Below, in pieces: positions 36,143-45,314 of a stretch of DNA of 64,000 nucleotides; the first letter of the stretch is position 1; each line of letters opens with the position of its first letter. The stretch spans positions 744,001 to 808,000 of the forward strand of contig NZ_CP007595.1 of NCBI RefSeq assembly GCF_000785535.1, written 5' to 3'. The stretch is from Arthrobacter sp. PAMC 25486 (lineage in GTDB: Bacteria; Actinomycetota; Actinomycetes; Actinomycetales; Micrococcaceae). The notes under the pieces are model-generated. The model was not told the origin of the DNA and made no database searches. It saw only the letters and a list, made by a program, of their open reading frames with translations. The translations under genes and the position numbers were made by a program.

Positions 36143-38557
36143 CTAGTTTTGTGGCGGCACCGGTTCCGCAGAAGGTGCAGGCTCGGCAGGAGGTGCCGGC
36201 TCCGCTGGCGCCGGCTCGCTGGTTTGGGCAGGCGGTGCCGGCTCGTCGGGCTGCGAAAGCTCGGCGGGGGCGGTCGGCTCCGGCTGCGTGGGTGCCGTGG
36301 GTTCCGTGGGTTCCGGCGCCTGCGTGGGCTGGGGCTCCGGCCGCACCGGCTGGACGGGGGGCACGTAGTCGCCGGGCTTGGGATCGTTGACCCCGGAGAC
36401 GAGGGGTGCTGTCGGCGCCAGCATGGACGACGGCGGTTGGCTGAAGGGAGTGCCGGCGTAGGCCGGGCCGGTGGCTGCCGCGTTCATGACGGCAGCCCAT
36501 TGGGAGCCGGCCAGGTCGGCGCCGTCAACACCCAGATAATACTTTCCGTTGATCATGATGTTTTGGTTGACCCACTCGGGGCCGGTGCCCTTGTAGCTGC
36601 CGAACCAGGAGGCGGTGGCAACGCCGGTGGTGGCACCGATGGTCCACGTGTCCACGTTGCCGTCGGTGGTTCCCGTCTTGGCAAAGGCGTTGGACTTGTC
36701 ATCGAGGGGAACGTAGTAGCCGGAGCCGATGGTCAGCACGTTCTTGAGGGCGTAGGTGACTCCGGAGGCCACGTCCTGACTCATGGTCCGCTGGCAGTCG
36801 GCGCCCGGCACGGGATAGGACGTGCCGGCCGCGTCCACAACGGAGGTCAACGCGATCGGGTTGCAGCGGATGCCGCCGCTGGCGAAGGTGGCCATGGCCG
36901 TGGCCATGTCGATCGGGGCCACACTCTGGGTGCCGATCAGGTTGGCGATGCTGGAGAGGTCGTAGGGCGCGTTCGTCCGGCCGTCCTTGAGCCCGGCAGA
37001 GGTTGCCATTTTCTGGATGTTGCAGAAGTCCAAGGCCGTGGCCGTCTGGAAGGTGACCGTATTGATCGAACGGTACAGCCCCTCCTCCGCGCTCATGGAG
37101 AAGTAGTGGTTGGGATCGTCATTCGGCAGCAGGAAGCTTCCGGAAACGCTCGGATCGTACACGCCCGTGGTGGTGCCGCAACTGTTCTTCCACGGGAAGT
37201 CCTGGCGGTATTCACGCACGGCACCATTGATGCTCGTCATCATCGAATGCCCGCTGTTGAGCCATTCGGCAAACACAAACGGCTTGAACGTCGAGCCGAT
37301 CGGGAAGCCGCCCGCACCATGGAGCGGCTGGCCGCTGGCATCGGTGACGGGCAGTGCAAAATTGCCCATGTAGTTCCCTGGCGCCTCGGCCGGGTCGTAC
37401 ACCGTGTTCTGCCCCATCGCGAGCACATTGCCTGTGTTTGGCTGGACACTGACGACGGCGGCTCCGCGCTGGAGTGGGTCGGTGGCACTCATCGTGGCAC
37501 TCGCCTGTGACTGGGCAACCTGCTGGAGGCCCGCGTCCAGGGTGGTCTTGATGGTCAGCCCGCCCTGGAACAACAACTTGGTGCGTTCCTCCGGCGTGGC
37601 ACCAAACGCGGGGTCGTTCAGGATCAACTGCTGGACGTAGTCACAGAAGTAAGGGGCCGAGGCAGACGCGGCACAGCCCTGGGCGCTCTGCGTCAGGTGC
37701 AGTTCCAGGGGAGCCGCAATGGCGCCATCATGGTCCGCCTGGCTGATCTTCTTCTGGGCCAGCATCCTGTTCAGCACATCGTTGCGCCGCTCCACCACCT
37801 TGTCGGGGGCGGTGACGGGATCGTAGTACGACGGGCGGTTGACCACCCCGGCCAGGGCTGCGGCCTGCGGCAGGGTCAGCTCCTTGGCCGTGGTGCCGAA
37901 GTACAGTTTCGCCGCCGACTCGATGCCGTAGGCTCCGTTGCCGAAATAGATGATGTTGAGGTAGCCGGCCAGGATGTCGTCCTTGGACATTTTTTTCTCC
38001 AGGCCGATGGACATCTGAATTTCCTTGACCTTGTCTGCCAGGGTCTTCTCGGCACCGAGCTTGGCCTCGTCGGTTTTGCCGTTGGCCACCAACTGCTCAA
38101 TCAACATGTTGTTGACGTACTGCTGGGTGATGGTGGAGGCGCCTTGCCGGCTGCCGTTCAGCGTTGCCAGGGCGGCGCGGATGATGCCCTTGGCATCGAC
38201 TCCCCCGTGCTCATAAAACCTGGCATCCTCGATGGCAACGACACCGTCCCTGACGAACGGCGACATTTGCTCCAGGCCCACCACTTGACGGTCCTGGGCG
38301 TAGAGGGTGGCAATGGTGGAGCCGTCGGAGGCAAGGATGGTGCTGGTCTGGGCTGGGGCGCTGAAGTTGATGTTCTCGGGGACCACGGACAGGAATTTGT
38401 CGGCACCGCCCACTGCTGCGGTGGCCGCGATGCCCAGCGGGGAGAGCAGGGCCGCCACAAGGACACCCGCAACACCGCAGACAAGGAAAAGCCGGAGCAG
38501 GTTGGACACCTGGCCTCCGGGTGAGAGCCCCAGTTCACGCATCTTTCCTTTGGCCAT
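36143..38557 (-). CDS. Class A penicillin-binding protein (bifunctional)
   Basis: An 804-aa protein. It has an N-terminal cytoplasmic segment and one membrane helix (about 18-50). The glycosyltransferase domain has catalytic Glu110 in AIEDARFYEHGGVDAKGI and the later STITQQYVNNMLIEQ. The transpeptidase has SxxK in GSTFKPFVFAEW near residue 420, SIN in YRSINTVTF and KTG in AKTGTTDG. The C-terminal 110 residues are a Pro/Glu/Ala-rich tail. It polymerises and cross-links peptidoglycan outside the membrane. ATG 38557 lies ten bases after GAGGGG; ATG 38566 is possible. The frame to 39541 is only the antisense of yggS. Confidence 0.95.
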   Translation of the reverse strand: MAKGKMRELGLSPGGQVSNLLRLFLVCGVAGVLVAALLSPLGIAATAAVGGADKFLSVVPENINFSAPAQTSTILASDGSTIATLYAQDRQVVGLEQMSPFVRDGVVAIEDARFYEHGGVDAKGIIRAALATLNGSRQGASTITQQYVNNMLIEQLVANGKTDEAKLGAEKTLADKVKEIQMSIGLEKKMSKDDILAGYLNIIYFGNGAYGIESAAKLYFGTTAKELTLPQAAALAGVVNRPSYYDPVTAPDKVVERRNDVLNRMLAQKKISQADHDGAIAAPLELHLTQSAQGCAASASAPYFCDYVQQLILNDPAFGATPEERTKLLFQGGLTIKTTLDAGLQQVAQSQASATMSATDPLQRGAAVVSVQPNTGNVLAMGQNTVYDPAEAPGNYMGNFALPVTDASGQPLHGAGGFPIGSTFKPFVFAEWLNSGHSMMTSINGAVREYRQDFPWKNSCGTTTGVYDPSVSGSFLLPNDDPNHYFSMSAEEGLYRSINTVTFQTATALDFCNIQKMATSAGLKDGRTNAPYDLSSIANLIGTQSVAPIDMATAMATFASGGIRCNPIALTSVVDAAGTSYPVPGADCQRTMSQDVASGVTYALKNVLTIGSGYYVPLDDKSNAFAKTGTTDGNVDTWTIGATTGVATASWFGSYKGTGPEWVNQNIMINGKYYLGVDGADLAGSQWAAVMNAAATGPAYAGTPFSQPPSSMLAPTAPLVSGVNDPKPGDYVPPVQPVRPEPQPTQAPEPTEPTAPTQPEPTAPAELSQPDEPAPPAQTSEPAPAEPAPPAEPAPSAEPVPPQN

Positions 38558-38764
38558 GGCCCGCATACCCCTCAGTTCTTGTCCTGCCCAACACAAGCAG
38601 TGCTGCCACACGCGATGGCGCAGCGCATTTTCCAGCTTCCTCCCCTTAGATGGGTGTTTCCTGAAAATGCCGTGAACAGCTGTAACGAGCTGAATAATGT
38701 CACAGCCCCGTGTTAGCTTGGCCATGAGCCGGAAAACAGCTGGCGACGAGCGAAAGCGACAGCC

Positions 38765-39535
38765 ATGACAGCGCAGCCACAGTACTCCACCGCCACCACC
38801 GTGGAGGACTTCCAGCGCCATGTGGCGGACGTGAAAAGCAGGATGGCCGCGGCCGCGGCACGGGTGGGCCGCTCGGCGGATGAGGTGCGGCTGCTGCCCG
38901 TGAGTAAGACCGTTGACTCGGACAGGCTCCGCCTGGCCATCGCTGCCGGGTGCACGGATCTGGGGGAAAACAAGGTCCAGGAGGCGCTGCGCAAAAGCCG
39001 GGAATTGGCGGACGTGCCCGGGTTGCGGTGGCATGTGATCGGGCACCTGCAAAGCAACAAGGCCAAGTTTGTGGCCCAATTCGCCCACGAGTTCCAGGCC
39101 CTTGACCGGCTCAGCCTGGCCAAGACACTCAACAACCGCCTGGCGGTGGAGGGCCGGACCCTGGAGGTGCTGGTCCAGGTCAACACGTCCGGGGAGGACA
39201 GCAAGTTCGGTCTGCCGCCCGCTGAAGTGGCCGCCTTCATCCGTGAGCTGCCGGCCTTTGAGCGGTTGCGGGTCAAGGGCTTCATGACCCTTGCCAGCAA
39301 CAGCCCCGACGAATCCCGTGTGCGGGCTTGTTTCCAAACCCTCCACCGGCTCAGGGAGCAGGGGCAGCAGGACGTGCCGGCCGGCGTCGAACTTCAGGAA
39401 CTCTCCATGGGCATGTCGGGTGACTTTGAACTGGCCATTGAGGAGGGTGCCACGGTGGTGCGGGTGGGGCAGGCGATTTTTGGGGCACGGGCGCTGCCTG
39501 ACAGCTACTATTGGCCAGACGAACCGGACATGTAG
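38765..39535 (+). CDS. YggS family PLP homeostasis protein
   Basis: A 256-aa alanine-racemase-fold protein. PLP-binding Lys48 lies in LLPVSKTVDSDRL, followed by DLGENKVQEAL, WHVIGHLQSNKAKFV, LEVLVQVNTSGEDSKFGL and the C-terminal LSMGMSGDFELAIEEGATVVRVG. These are the full set of family signatures. YggS/PROSC proteins bind PLP without known catalysis and keep vitamin B6 levels balanced. It is divergent from the penicillin-binding protein gene. The Sua5/YciO gene follows after 44 bases and is probably cotranscribed. Confidence 0.95.
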   Translation: MTAQPQYSTATTVEDFQRHVADVKSRMAAAAARVGRSADEVRLLPVSKTVDSDRLRLAIAAGCTDLGENKVQEALRKSRELADVPGLRWHVIGHLQSNKAKFVAQFAHEFQALDRLSLAKTLNNRLAVEGRTLEVLVQVNTSGEDSKFGLPPAEVAAFIRELPAFERLRVKGFMTLASNSPDESRVRACFQTLHRLREQGQQDVPAGVELQELSMGMSGDFELAIEEGATVVRVGQAIFGARALPDSYYWPDEPDM

Positions 39536-39579
39536 CAGCAATGGCGGCGCGACGGCCGGAGGAGTCGTATGCTCATGGC

Positions 39580-40200
39580 ATGGCTAAATTCTTTGACGTC
39601 CATCCACACGATCCCCAGGCACGTTCAGTCAGCCAGATCGTGGACATCCTGAAGTCCGGCGGGTTGATCGCCTACCCCACGGATTCCTGTTACGCGCTCG
39701 GTGCGCAGCTGGGCAACCGGGAGGCGCTTGACCGCATCAGGGCGATCCGCCGGCTCGACAGCAAGCACCATTTCACGCTTGTGTGCAAGGACTTTGCGCA
39801 GCTGGGGCAGTTCGTCATGGTCGACAACGACATTTTCCGCAGCATCAAGTCCGTCACGCCGGGGCCGTACACGTTCATCCTGCCGGCCACCAAGGAGGTG
39901 CCCAAGCGCTTGGCGCATCCGAAGAAAAAGACGGTGGGCGTGCGCATTCCCGACAGCCGGCTGATTCACGACATCCTCCAGGAGCTGGGCGAGCCGATGC
40001 TTTCCAGCACGCTGCTGCTGCCCGACGAGGAGGAGCCGCTGACGCAGGGCTGGGAGATCAAGGAAACCCTTGACCATGTCGTCGACGCCGTGATTGAGTC
40101 GGGTGAAGTCGGTGCCGAACCCACAACGGTGATTGATTTTTCCAGCGGCTACGCCGAGGTGGTGCGGCACGGAATGGGCGATCCCAGCCGCTTCGAGTAA
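39580..40200 (+). CDS. L-threonylcarbamoyladenylate synthase-like protein (YciO/Sua5)
   Basis: A 206-aa YrdC-fold protein of the YciO type. It shows IAYPTDSCYALG, the IRAIRRLDSKHHFTLVCKDF basic groove, SVTPGPYTFILPATKEVPK and VGVRIPDSRL. YrdC/Sua5 proteins make threonylcarbamoyl-AMP for the t6A modification of tRNA. YciO members share the fold, but their physiological role is less certain. ATG 39580 fits the conserved N-terminus; ATG 39541 is an upstream alternative. It is followed by dps after 38 bases. Confidence 0.9.
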   Translation: MAKFFDVHPHDPQARSVSQIVDILKSGGLIAYPTDSCYALGAQLGNREALDRIRAIRRLDSKHHFTLVCKDFAQLGQFVMVDNDIFRSIKSVTPGPYTFILPATKEVPKRLAHPKKKTVGVRIPDSRLIHDILQELGEPMLSSTLLLPDEEEPLTQGWEIKETLDHVVDAVIESGEVGAEPTTVIDFSSGYAEVVRHGMGDPSRFE

Positions 40201-40238
40201 GTTTTGCCTTCACCAATCTGAAACAAGGGAGTTTTGCG

Positions 40239-40799
40239 ATGGTTACGAAGAGAACAACACACACCGGCTACACGGTTCCGGGGTTGTCGCTGCAGGATGG
40301 GCACAAGGTCGCGGAGTTGCTGCAGTCGCGGCTGCACGCATTGAACGACCTGGCGCTCACACTCAAGCATGCGCACTGGAACGTGGTGGGCCGCGACTTC
40401 ATCAGCGTCCACGAGATGCTGGACCCACAGATCGAGCTGGTCCGGGCCATGGTGGATGAGACGGCCGAACGCATTGCCACACTGGGCGTCTCCCCCAACG
40501 GCCTGCCTGGTGCCCTGGTTGCCGCCCGTTCATGGGATGACTATTCCATTGGCCGTGCCCACACCTCCGCGCATCTGGCCGCCCTGGATTTGGTCTACAC
40601 CGGTTTTCTCTCCAGCCACCGCAAGACCTTGGCCACCGTGGGCGAGCTTGATCCCATCACCGAGGACATGGTCATCAACCAATGTGCCCAATTGGAATTG
40701 TTCCAATGGTTCATGCGCGCCCACCTGGAGGACGACGCCGGAGACCTCGCCAATGCGGGGGCCAAGACCGAACGTTCGGCAGCCAACAAGGCCAAGTGA
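40239..40799 (+). CDS. dps: Dps family DNA-binding ferritin
   Basis: A 186-aa Dps/miniferritin. The inter-subunit ferroxidase site is complete: His46, His58, Asp62, Asp73 and Glu77, in HAHWNVVGRDFISVHEMLD and VDETAERIA. The N-terminal Lys/Arg/Thr tail and C-terminal Lys/Arg-containing tail could contact DNA. Dps stores iron and protects DNA against peroxide. AAGGGAG lies seven bases before the ATG. The next gene, a short-chain dehydrogenase, overlaps its stop by four bases (GTGA). No oxidative-stress operator was seen upstream. Confidence 0.95.
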   Translation: MVTKRTTHTGYTVPGLSLQDGHKVAELLQSRLHALNDLALTLKHAHWNVVGRDFISVHEMLDPQIELVRAMVDETAERIATLGVSPNGLPGALVAARSWDDYSIGRAHTSAHLAALDLVYTGFLSSHRKTLATVGELDPITEDMVINQCAQLELFQWFMRAHLEDDAGDLANAGAKTERSAANKAK

Positions 40800-41674
40800 A
40801 CGCCGCCATGGCGGTACCCGTTCCTGGCCCCGCAGCATCGGCGTCCCGGCCCGCCTATCCGCGAACGGCGATCGTCACGGGTGGCGACCGCGGCATTGGC
40901 AAGGCGACGGCGTTGGCACTGGCCGCCGCTGGATTCGATGTGGGCTTCACCTGGCACGATTCCCCCTCCGGTGCCGACGAGACGGCCGCGGCCGTCGAGG
41001 CGCTGGGCCGTCGGGCACATTCCATGTGGTTGGACACCACCGACCTGCCCAGCTGCGCCCCGGCCGTTGAGCAGCTGGCAGGGTCACTCGGCTCCCTGGG
41101 CGTGTTCGTCAACAACGTGGGCGTGGGCCTGACCCGGTCCGTCGTGGACACCGACTACGAGGACTGGAAACGCATTCTTGACACCAACCTCAACGGAGCG
41201 TTCCTGTGCCTGCAGGCTGCCGCGAAATTGCTGCTCGCCGGCGGTGCCGGCGGGCGGATCGTGGTGGTGACGAGCATCCACGCCAAGCAGCCGCGGTTTG
41301 GCTACGGCGCCTATTGCGCCTCAAAATTTGGGCTCGACGGGCTCACCAAGACCCTTGCCGTGGAGCTGTCCGAGCACGGCATCACGGTCAACGCCGTGGC
41401 GCCGGGCGAGATTGCAACCCACCTGCCGGCGTCGGAGACCCGCCATCCACACGCGATCCCCCGGCCGGGCATCCCGCTGGGCCACGCCGGGACGGCGGAT
41501 GAAATCGCCGACGTCATCACGTTCCTGGCCTCCCCTGCCGCCAGCTATGTCACCGGCGCGAGCTGGGCGGTCGACGGCGGAATGGGTCCGGTGGGTGCGC
41601 AGGCAAGTTCGCACCTGTCCAACAATGAGTGGCGGGCGGCGTCAGTGAAAGGGACAAGTCTGGAACAGAAGTAG
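40796..41674 (+). CDS. Short-chain dehydrogenase/reductase coupled to dps
   Basis: A protein of about 292 aa. It has a Rossmann SDR fold with cofactor loop TGGDRGIGKA, the NNVG motif in VFVNNVGVGL, catalytic Ser in VVVTSIHAKQ and Tyr/Lys in YGAYCASKFG, and C-terminal TGASWAVDGGMG. The substrate is unknown; the sequence resembles 3-oxoacyl-ACP-reductase-like SDRs. GTG 40796 overlaps the dps stop (GTGA) with AAGG five bases upstream, suggesting coupled translation; ATG 40808 is the alternative. The 95-base palindrome follows the stop by two bases. Confidence 0.9.
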   Translation: MNAAMAVPVPGPAASASRPAYPRTAIVTGGDRGIGKATALALAAAGFDVGFTWHDSPSGADETAAAVEALGRRAHSMWLDTTDLPSCAPAVEQLAGSLGSLGVFVNNVGVGLTRSVVDTDYEDWKRILDTNLNGAFLCLQAAAKLLLAGGAGGRIVVVTSIHAKQPRFGYGAYCASKFGLDGLTKTLAVELSEHGITVNAVAPGEIATHLPASETRHPHAIPRPGIPLGHAGTADEIADVITFLASPAASYVTGASWAVDGGMGPVGAQASSHLSNNEWRAASVKGTSLEQK

Positions 41675-41676
41675 GC

Positions 41677-41771
41677 GCCGGCAGCGTGGGCTCCCTCGCG
41701 GGCAGTAAGATTTCCTCGGCCGCGGGCGGCCTCCGAAATCCATCCCCGCTCCGGGAGCCCACGCTGCCGGC
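41677..41771. repeat. 95-base palindrome between convergent genes
   Basis: Perfect 19-bp arms (41677-41695 and 41753-41771; GCCGGCAGCGTGGGCTCCC and its inverse) enclose a second imperfect 15-bp stem, GATTTCCTCGGCCGC against GCGGCCTCCGAAATC, pairing at 12 of 15 positions. It fills the gap between the SDR and HrpB stop codons. It can form a long two-step hairpin and act as a bidirectional terminator. Confidence 0.85.
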
Positions 41772-41786
41772 AAGTCGTGTTCCCTG

Positions 41787-44498
41787 TTACATCCGGCTCT
41801 TGACCTTTGCCGTTGCCGGGGCGGTCCACGGATCCTCGGGCCACGGGTGCTTGGGGTAGCGACCGCGCATCTCGGCCCGCACCTGCGCGTAGGGTCCGTT
41901 CCAGAAGGACGCGAGGTCGTCGGTCACGGCCAGGGGGCGCCGGGCCGGGGACAGCAGGTGGAACAGCACCGGGACCCGGCCGTTCACCAGCCGCGGGGTC
42001 TCCGCCAGCCCGAAGCATTCCTGCAGCTTAACAGCGACAACGGGAGGGCCGCCGTCGGACACCTCTGGATAGTCAATCCGGATGTGGGAGCCGCTGGGGA
42101 CGGCCAGTGTTTCCGGCGCCAGCTCCCCCAGCTTTGACGCGGCGGGCCAGGGCAGCAGCCGGCGCAGCGGCTCCGTCAGCGACAGGGCCGACAGCGCGCG
42201 GCCGGCAGCCACCGATTCCAGTTCGGGACCCAGCCATTCCGGCAGTCGTGCAAGCAGGGCACCATCGCTGACATCCGGCCAGGGATCACCCAACTCCCGG
42301 TGCAAAAGTGCCAGGCGGCTACGCAGCGCATGGGCAGTTCCCTGCCAGGACAGCACGCCCAGGCCATCGACCGCCAAGGCTTGTGCAACGGCTGCACGGC
42401 CCTGTTCGGCTGTCGGCTTCACGGGGGTGGAGGCCAACACAATGGCGCCCAGCCGTTGTTCCCGCCTGGCCGAAACCTTGCCGTTGGTGAACTGCGCGAG
42501 CACTGAATCCTGGAGCAGGTGGGCGGCAACCGCCTCGGCATGTTCCCGCGACAGGGGTGCCGCGGCACGGATGACGGCGCCCGTGCCGGCAGCGTCCCGG
42601 CCCTGCGCACGGGACACCTCGGCCACGGCAAGCCACTCGTGCCCGGCCAGCGGACTGCCGGCCGGCAACCCGGCACGCGTGCCCGAGGACAGCAGATACT
42701 GGTTCCCGGCCGCACCCGCGACGAGCCGGGCAACCCTGTCCGGGAAGGCAAGCCCGACGACGAAGCCCAGCGCCTCTGAACGCAACACCTCCGGCACCAC
42801 CGTCGCGCCACGCGCTGGGGCAGCGGCCTTCGTTGAGTCAGCGGCGCCCTTCGTGGCGGGTGCAGCATTCGTGGAGCCGCCCTGGTGGGCCAACTTTTCC
42901 AGCCGCGCCACCTCCTGCTTCCAGCGCCGTGCGCCGGGATCGCGGCCTGAGCGAAGGGCGGCCAACAGCGCCGTGAGATCGGCACCCGGGGCCCGGCCGT
43001 CTCCTGCTACCAAAGCTACAACTTCAGCCGCAGCTAAGGCACCCACAACAGCGCCACCGTCGAGCAGGGCACGGGCCAGCCGGGGATCGGCCGGGATGTC
43101 GGCCAGCTTCTTGCCCAGTGCGGTGGCGTGTCCGGCAGTGTCCACGGCACCGATTCCCGTCAAGACCTCGATGGCGGATTGCAGGGCCTGGGCCGGCGGC
43201 GGGTCGGGCAGCAGCAGTCCTGCGCCTCCGGGCGCACCCCAGCAGGCAAGGGTCAGCGCCGCTGCACTAAGATCGGCCACGGCGATTTCCGGCATGGGCG
43301 CCGCCGGTGCCGCGGCAAACGTCTTCTGGTCGTAGCAGCGGACCACGGTTCCGGGACCGAGCCTGGCGGCACGCCCCGCCCGCTGTTCGGCGGAGGCACG
43401 TGAAGTTGACACCGTGACGAGGCCCGTCATGCCGCGGCCGGCATCGCGCCGGGGTTCACGGGACAAACCTGCATCGATAACGAGCCGCACCCCCGGCACC
43501 GTCAGCGACGATTCCGCCAGCGAAGTGGAGACGATGATGCGCGGCAACCCGCCGGGTTCCCGCGCCGAAACCGCCCTGTCCTGTTCCCGGGCAGGCACCT
43601 GGCCATGCAGTTCCAAAACGTCGGTGTTTCGGGTGGTGGCGCGCAACCGTGAGGCGATGTGCCCCACTTCCCAGGCGCCCGGGGCGAACACCAGGGCATC
43701 AACATCGGGGTTCGCGGCCACGGCTGTGGCGTGGGCGGAGGCTGACGTGTCCGCCACGTGGTCAAGAAAGGAGCGCGTGATCCCCCGCTGGTCCATGCGC
43801 GGCCGGGCAGGCGGTGCCCACTGGATCTCGAGGGGGAACAGCGCAGAGGGGCAGTCGACCACCGGGGCCGGGGACGCGCCGTCGTCCGTTCCCAGCAGCC
43901 GGGCGAACCGGGCGGCATCGAGGGTGGCGGACATGGCGATGAGTGTGAGGTCGCCGCGCAGTTGGCGGACCTCGCCGAGCAGCCCCAAGAGGAGGTCGGT
44001 GTCCAGGCCGCGTTCGTGCACCTCGTCGAGCACGACGGCGGCCACGGTTTCCAGGCCCGGGTCGCGCAGGAGGCGGCGCAGGAGGATGCCGGGGGTGAGG
44101 AATTCGATGATGGTGCCAGCCCCGGTGTGGCTTTCGCCGCGGACGGTGTAGCCGACCTTGGTGCCCAGGGGCGTGCCGTCGAGGGTGGCCAGGCGGCGGG
44201 CGGCCGAGCGGACGGCGACGCGGCGCGGCTGGGTCACGATGATTTTGCGTGCGGGGCCGGCGTTGAGGGCGTTGGCGACAAGCGGCGGCACGAGCGTCGT
44301 CTTGCCGGTGCCGGGCGGGGCCTGAACGACGGCGGCGGCACCAGCGGTTGCGGGTTCATCAATGCAGGCTCCCAGGCTTGCAGGGCCGCGCAGGATCCTG
44401 GCCAGCTCGGGCAGGGACTGGGAAAAAACCAGCCCCTGCCCGAGCTCGGCAAGGGTGAACGGGCCGTCAGGGAGTCCGTTCACGGGAGAATTGGACAA
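41787..44498 (-). CDS. hrpB: ATP-dependent helicase HrpB
   Basis: A 903-aa DEAH/RHA-family helicase. Walker A APPGTGKTT at about 60-68, motif II LDEVHERG (DEVH at 158-161), motif III SATLD, motif V/VI STSLAESSLTVPGV and ASAEQRAGRAARLGPG are all visible. The HrpB C-terminal domain follows, ending with DLASFWNGPYAQVRAEMRGRYPKHPWPEDP. The cellular role of HrpB is poorly known. The start is TTG 44498, five bases after the upstream monooxygenase stop, without a clear ribosome binding site; coupling to the upstream gene is likely. It converges on the SDR gene across the long palindrome. Confidence 0.94.
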   Translation of the reverse strand: MSNSPVNGLPDGPFTLAELGQGLVFSQSLPELARILRGPASLGACIDEPATAGAAAVVQAPPGTGKTTLVPPLVANALNAGPARKIIVTQPRRVAVRSAARRLATLDGTPLGTKVGYTVRGESHTGAGTIIEFLTPGILLRRLLRDPGLETVAAVVLDEVHERGLDTDLLLGLLGEVRQLRGDLTLIAMSATLDAARFARLLGTDDGASPAPVVDCPSALFPLEIQWAPPARPRMDQRGITRSFLDHVADTSASAHATAVAANPDVDALVFAPGAWEVGHIASRLRATTRNTDVLELHGQVPAREQDRAVSAREPGGLPRIIVSTSLAESSLTVPGVRLVIDAGLSREPRRDAGRGMTGLVTVSTSRASAEQRAGRAARLGPGTVVRCYDQKTFAAAPAAPMPEIAVADLSAAALTLACWGAPGGAGLLLPDPPPAQALQSAIEVLTGIGAVDTAGHATALGKKLADIPADPRLARALLDGGAVVGALAAAEVVALVAGDGRAPGADLTALLAALRSGRDPGARRWKQEVARLEKLAHQGGSTNAAPATKGAADSTKAAAPARGATVVPEVLRSEALGFVVGLAFPDRVARLVAGAAGNQYLLSSGTRAGLPAGSPLAGHEWLAVAEVSRAQGRDAAGTGAVIRAAAPLSREHAEAVAAHLLQDSVLAQFTNGKVSARREQRLGAIVLASTPVKPTAEQGRAAVAQALAVDGLGVLSWQGTAHALRSRLALLHRELGDPWPDVSDGALLARLPEWLGPELESVAAGRALSALSLTEPLRRLLPWPAASKLGELAPETLAVPSGSHIRIDYPEVSDGGPPVVAVKLQECFGLAETPRLVNGRVPVLFHLLSPARRPLAVTDDLASFWNGPYAQVRAEMRGRYPKHPWPEDPWTAPATAKVKSRM

Positions 44499-44503
44499 GG
44501 AAA

Positions 44504-44827
44504 TTAGCCGATCTGCAGTTCGCCCATCTCGCCCCAGGAGTCCCCGTCAACCTTGCGGGAGACGATCTTCGGTGTTGAGACCAAAGCGGGGCGCATGGAT
44601 TCCAGGCCCGCCTTGAAGTGGTCGCTGTTCACGTGCAGGCCTGCGGCTTCGTCGTCAAGGAACGCCTCAACGAGGATGAACTCGTTGGGGTCCTCCACGC
44701 TACGTGACCAGTCGAACCAGAGGTTGCCTGCCTCGGCGCGGGTGGCCTGCGTGAACGGTGTCACGATGTCGATGAACTGCTCGGCGGATTCGGGTTTGAC
44801 CTGGAATTTCACAACAATAAAGTACAT
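44504..44827 (-). CDS. Antibiotic biosynthesis monooxygenase (ABM) domain protein
   Basis: A 107-aa ferredoxin-like dimeric fold. It has MYFIVVKFQVKPESAEQFID, then TRAEAGNLWFDWSRSVEDPNEFILVEAF and HVNSDHFKAGLE, the typical ABM/YgiN pattern including the conserved W and the H-x-x-S-x-H-F region. Members include quinol monooxygenases and heme-degrading enzymes; the substrate is unknown. ATG 44827 has TTGGAAG upstream. It is probably transcribed with hrpB. Confidence 0.88.
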   Translation of the reverse strand: MYFIVVKFQVKPESAEQFIDIVTPFTQATRAEAGNLWFDWSRSVEDPNEFILVEAFLDDEAAGLHVNSDHFKAGLESMRPALVSTPKIVSRKVDGDSWGEMGELQIG

Positions 44828-44840
44828 GCTTCCAAGCCTA

Positions 44841-45023
44841 CCGGCCGAGGGGCCACAAACGAGCGCAGCGAGTTTGGGGAGGGTGGGAGGCGCTACCGGC
44901 CGAGGGGCCACAAACGCGCGTAGCGAGTTTGGGGAGGGTGGGAGGCGCTACCGGCCGAGGGGCCACAAACGAGCGTAGCGAGTTTGGGGAGGGTGGGAGG
45001 CGCTACCGGCCGAGGGGCCACAA
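44841..45023. repeat. 55-bp tandem repeat, three full units and a partial one
   Basis: Units 44841-44895, 44896-44950, 44951-45005 and a partial 45006-45023. Each begins CCGGCCGAGGGGCCACAAACG. The units differ at only a few positions (GAGCGCAGCG, CGCGTAGCG and GAGCGTAGCG variants). Each contains the short palindrome GGCCGAGGGGCC. The period is not a multiple of three and no gene runs through it. It lies upstream of the monooxygenase gene. Confidence 0.95.
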
Positions 45024-45314
45024 CGTGGGCCCACGGCCGCGACGGGCCCGCCGCGGAGCTTGCGAGCGGTGGGAGCGGGTGGGCTTTGGAAGTGCGCATG
45101 CCCTGTGCCGGGTATTGCGCCACTACGACAGCTGTGCCATGCTGCCCTTCCATGCTGCGCATAGTCAACGTCGTCGTGGCACGAACACCCGCCGACCCCC
45201 GGCATGCGCAAACTTTCGGCCTACGCAGGCGCATGCCTCATGGAAAGTTTCGCCATGCGCAAGGACAACTTCGCTGTCAGCGCACAGGAAAAGCCATTGC
45301 GGTCGGCCTCCGGT
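45024..45314. other. Intergenic stretch without a recognisable gene
   Basis: No frame has convincing coding character. It contains two copies of CATGCGCAA (near 45203 and 45255) and a partial inverted repeat AAACTTTC / GAAAGTTT between about 45209 and 45249. Confidence 0.35.

Noticed and set aside
38766..39541. N-terminal extension of the penicillin-binding protein frame
   Set aside because: The extension is the exact antisense of yggS. The true start at 38557 precedes the membrane helix and has a ribosome binding site.
44841..45023. CRISPR array
   Set aside because: The units are contiguous 55-bp tandem copies without unique spacers, and no cas genes are nearby.
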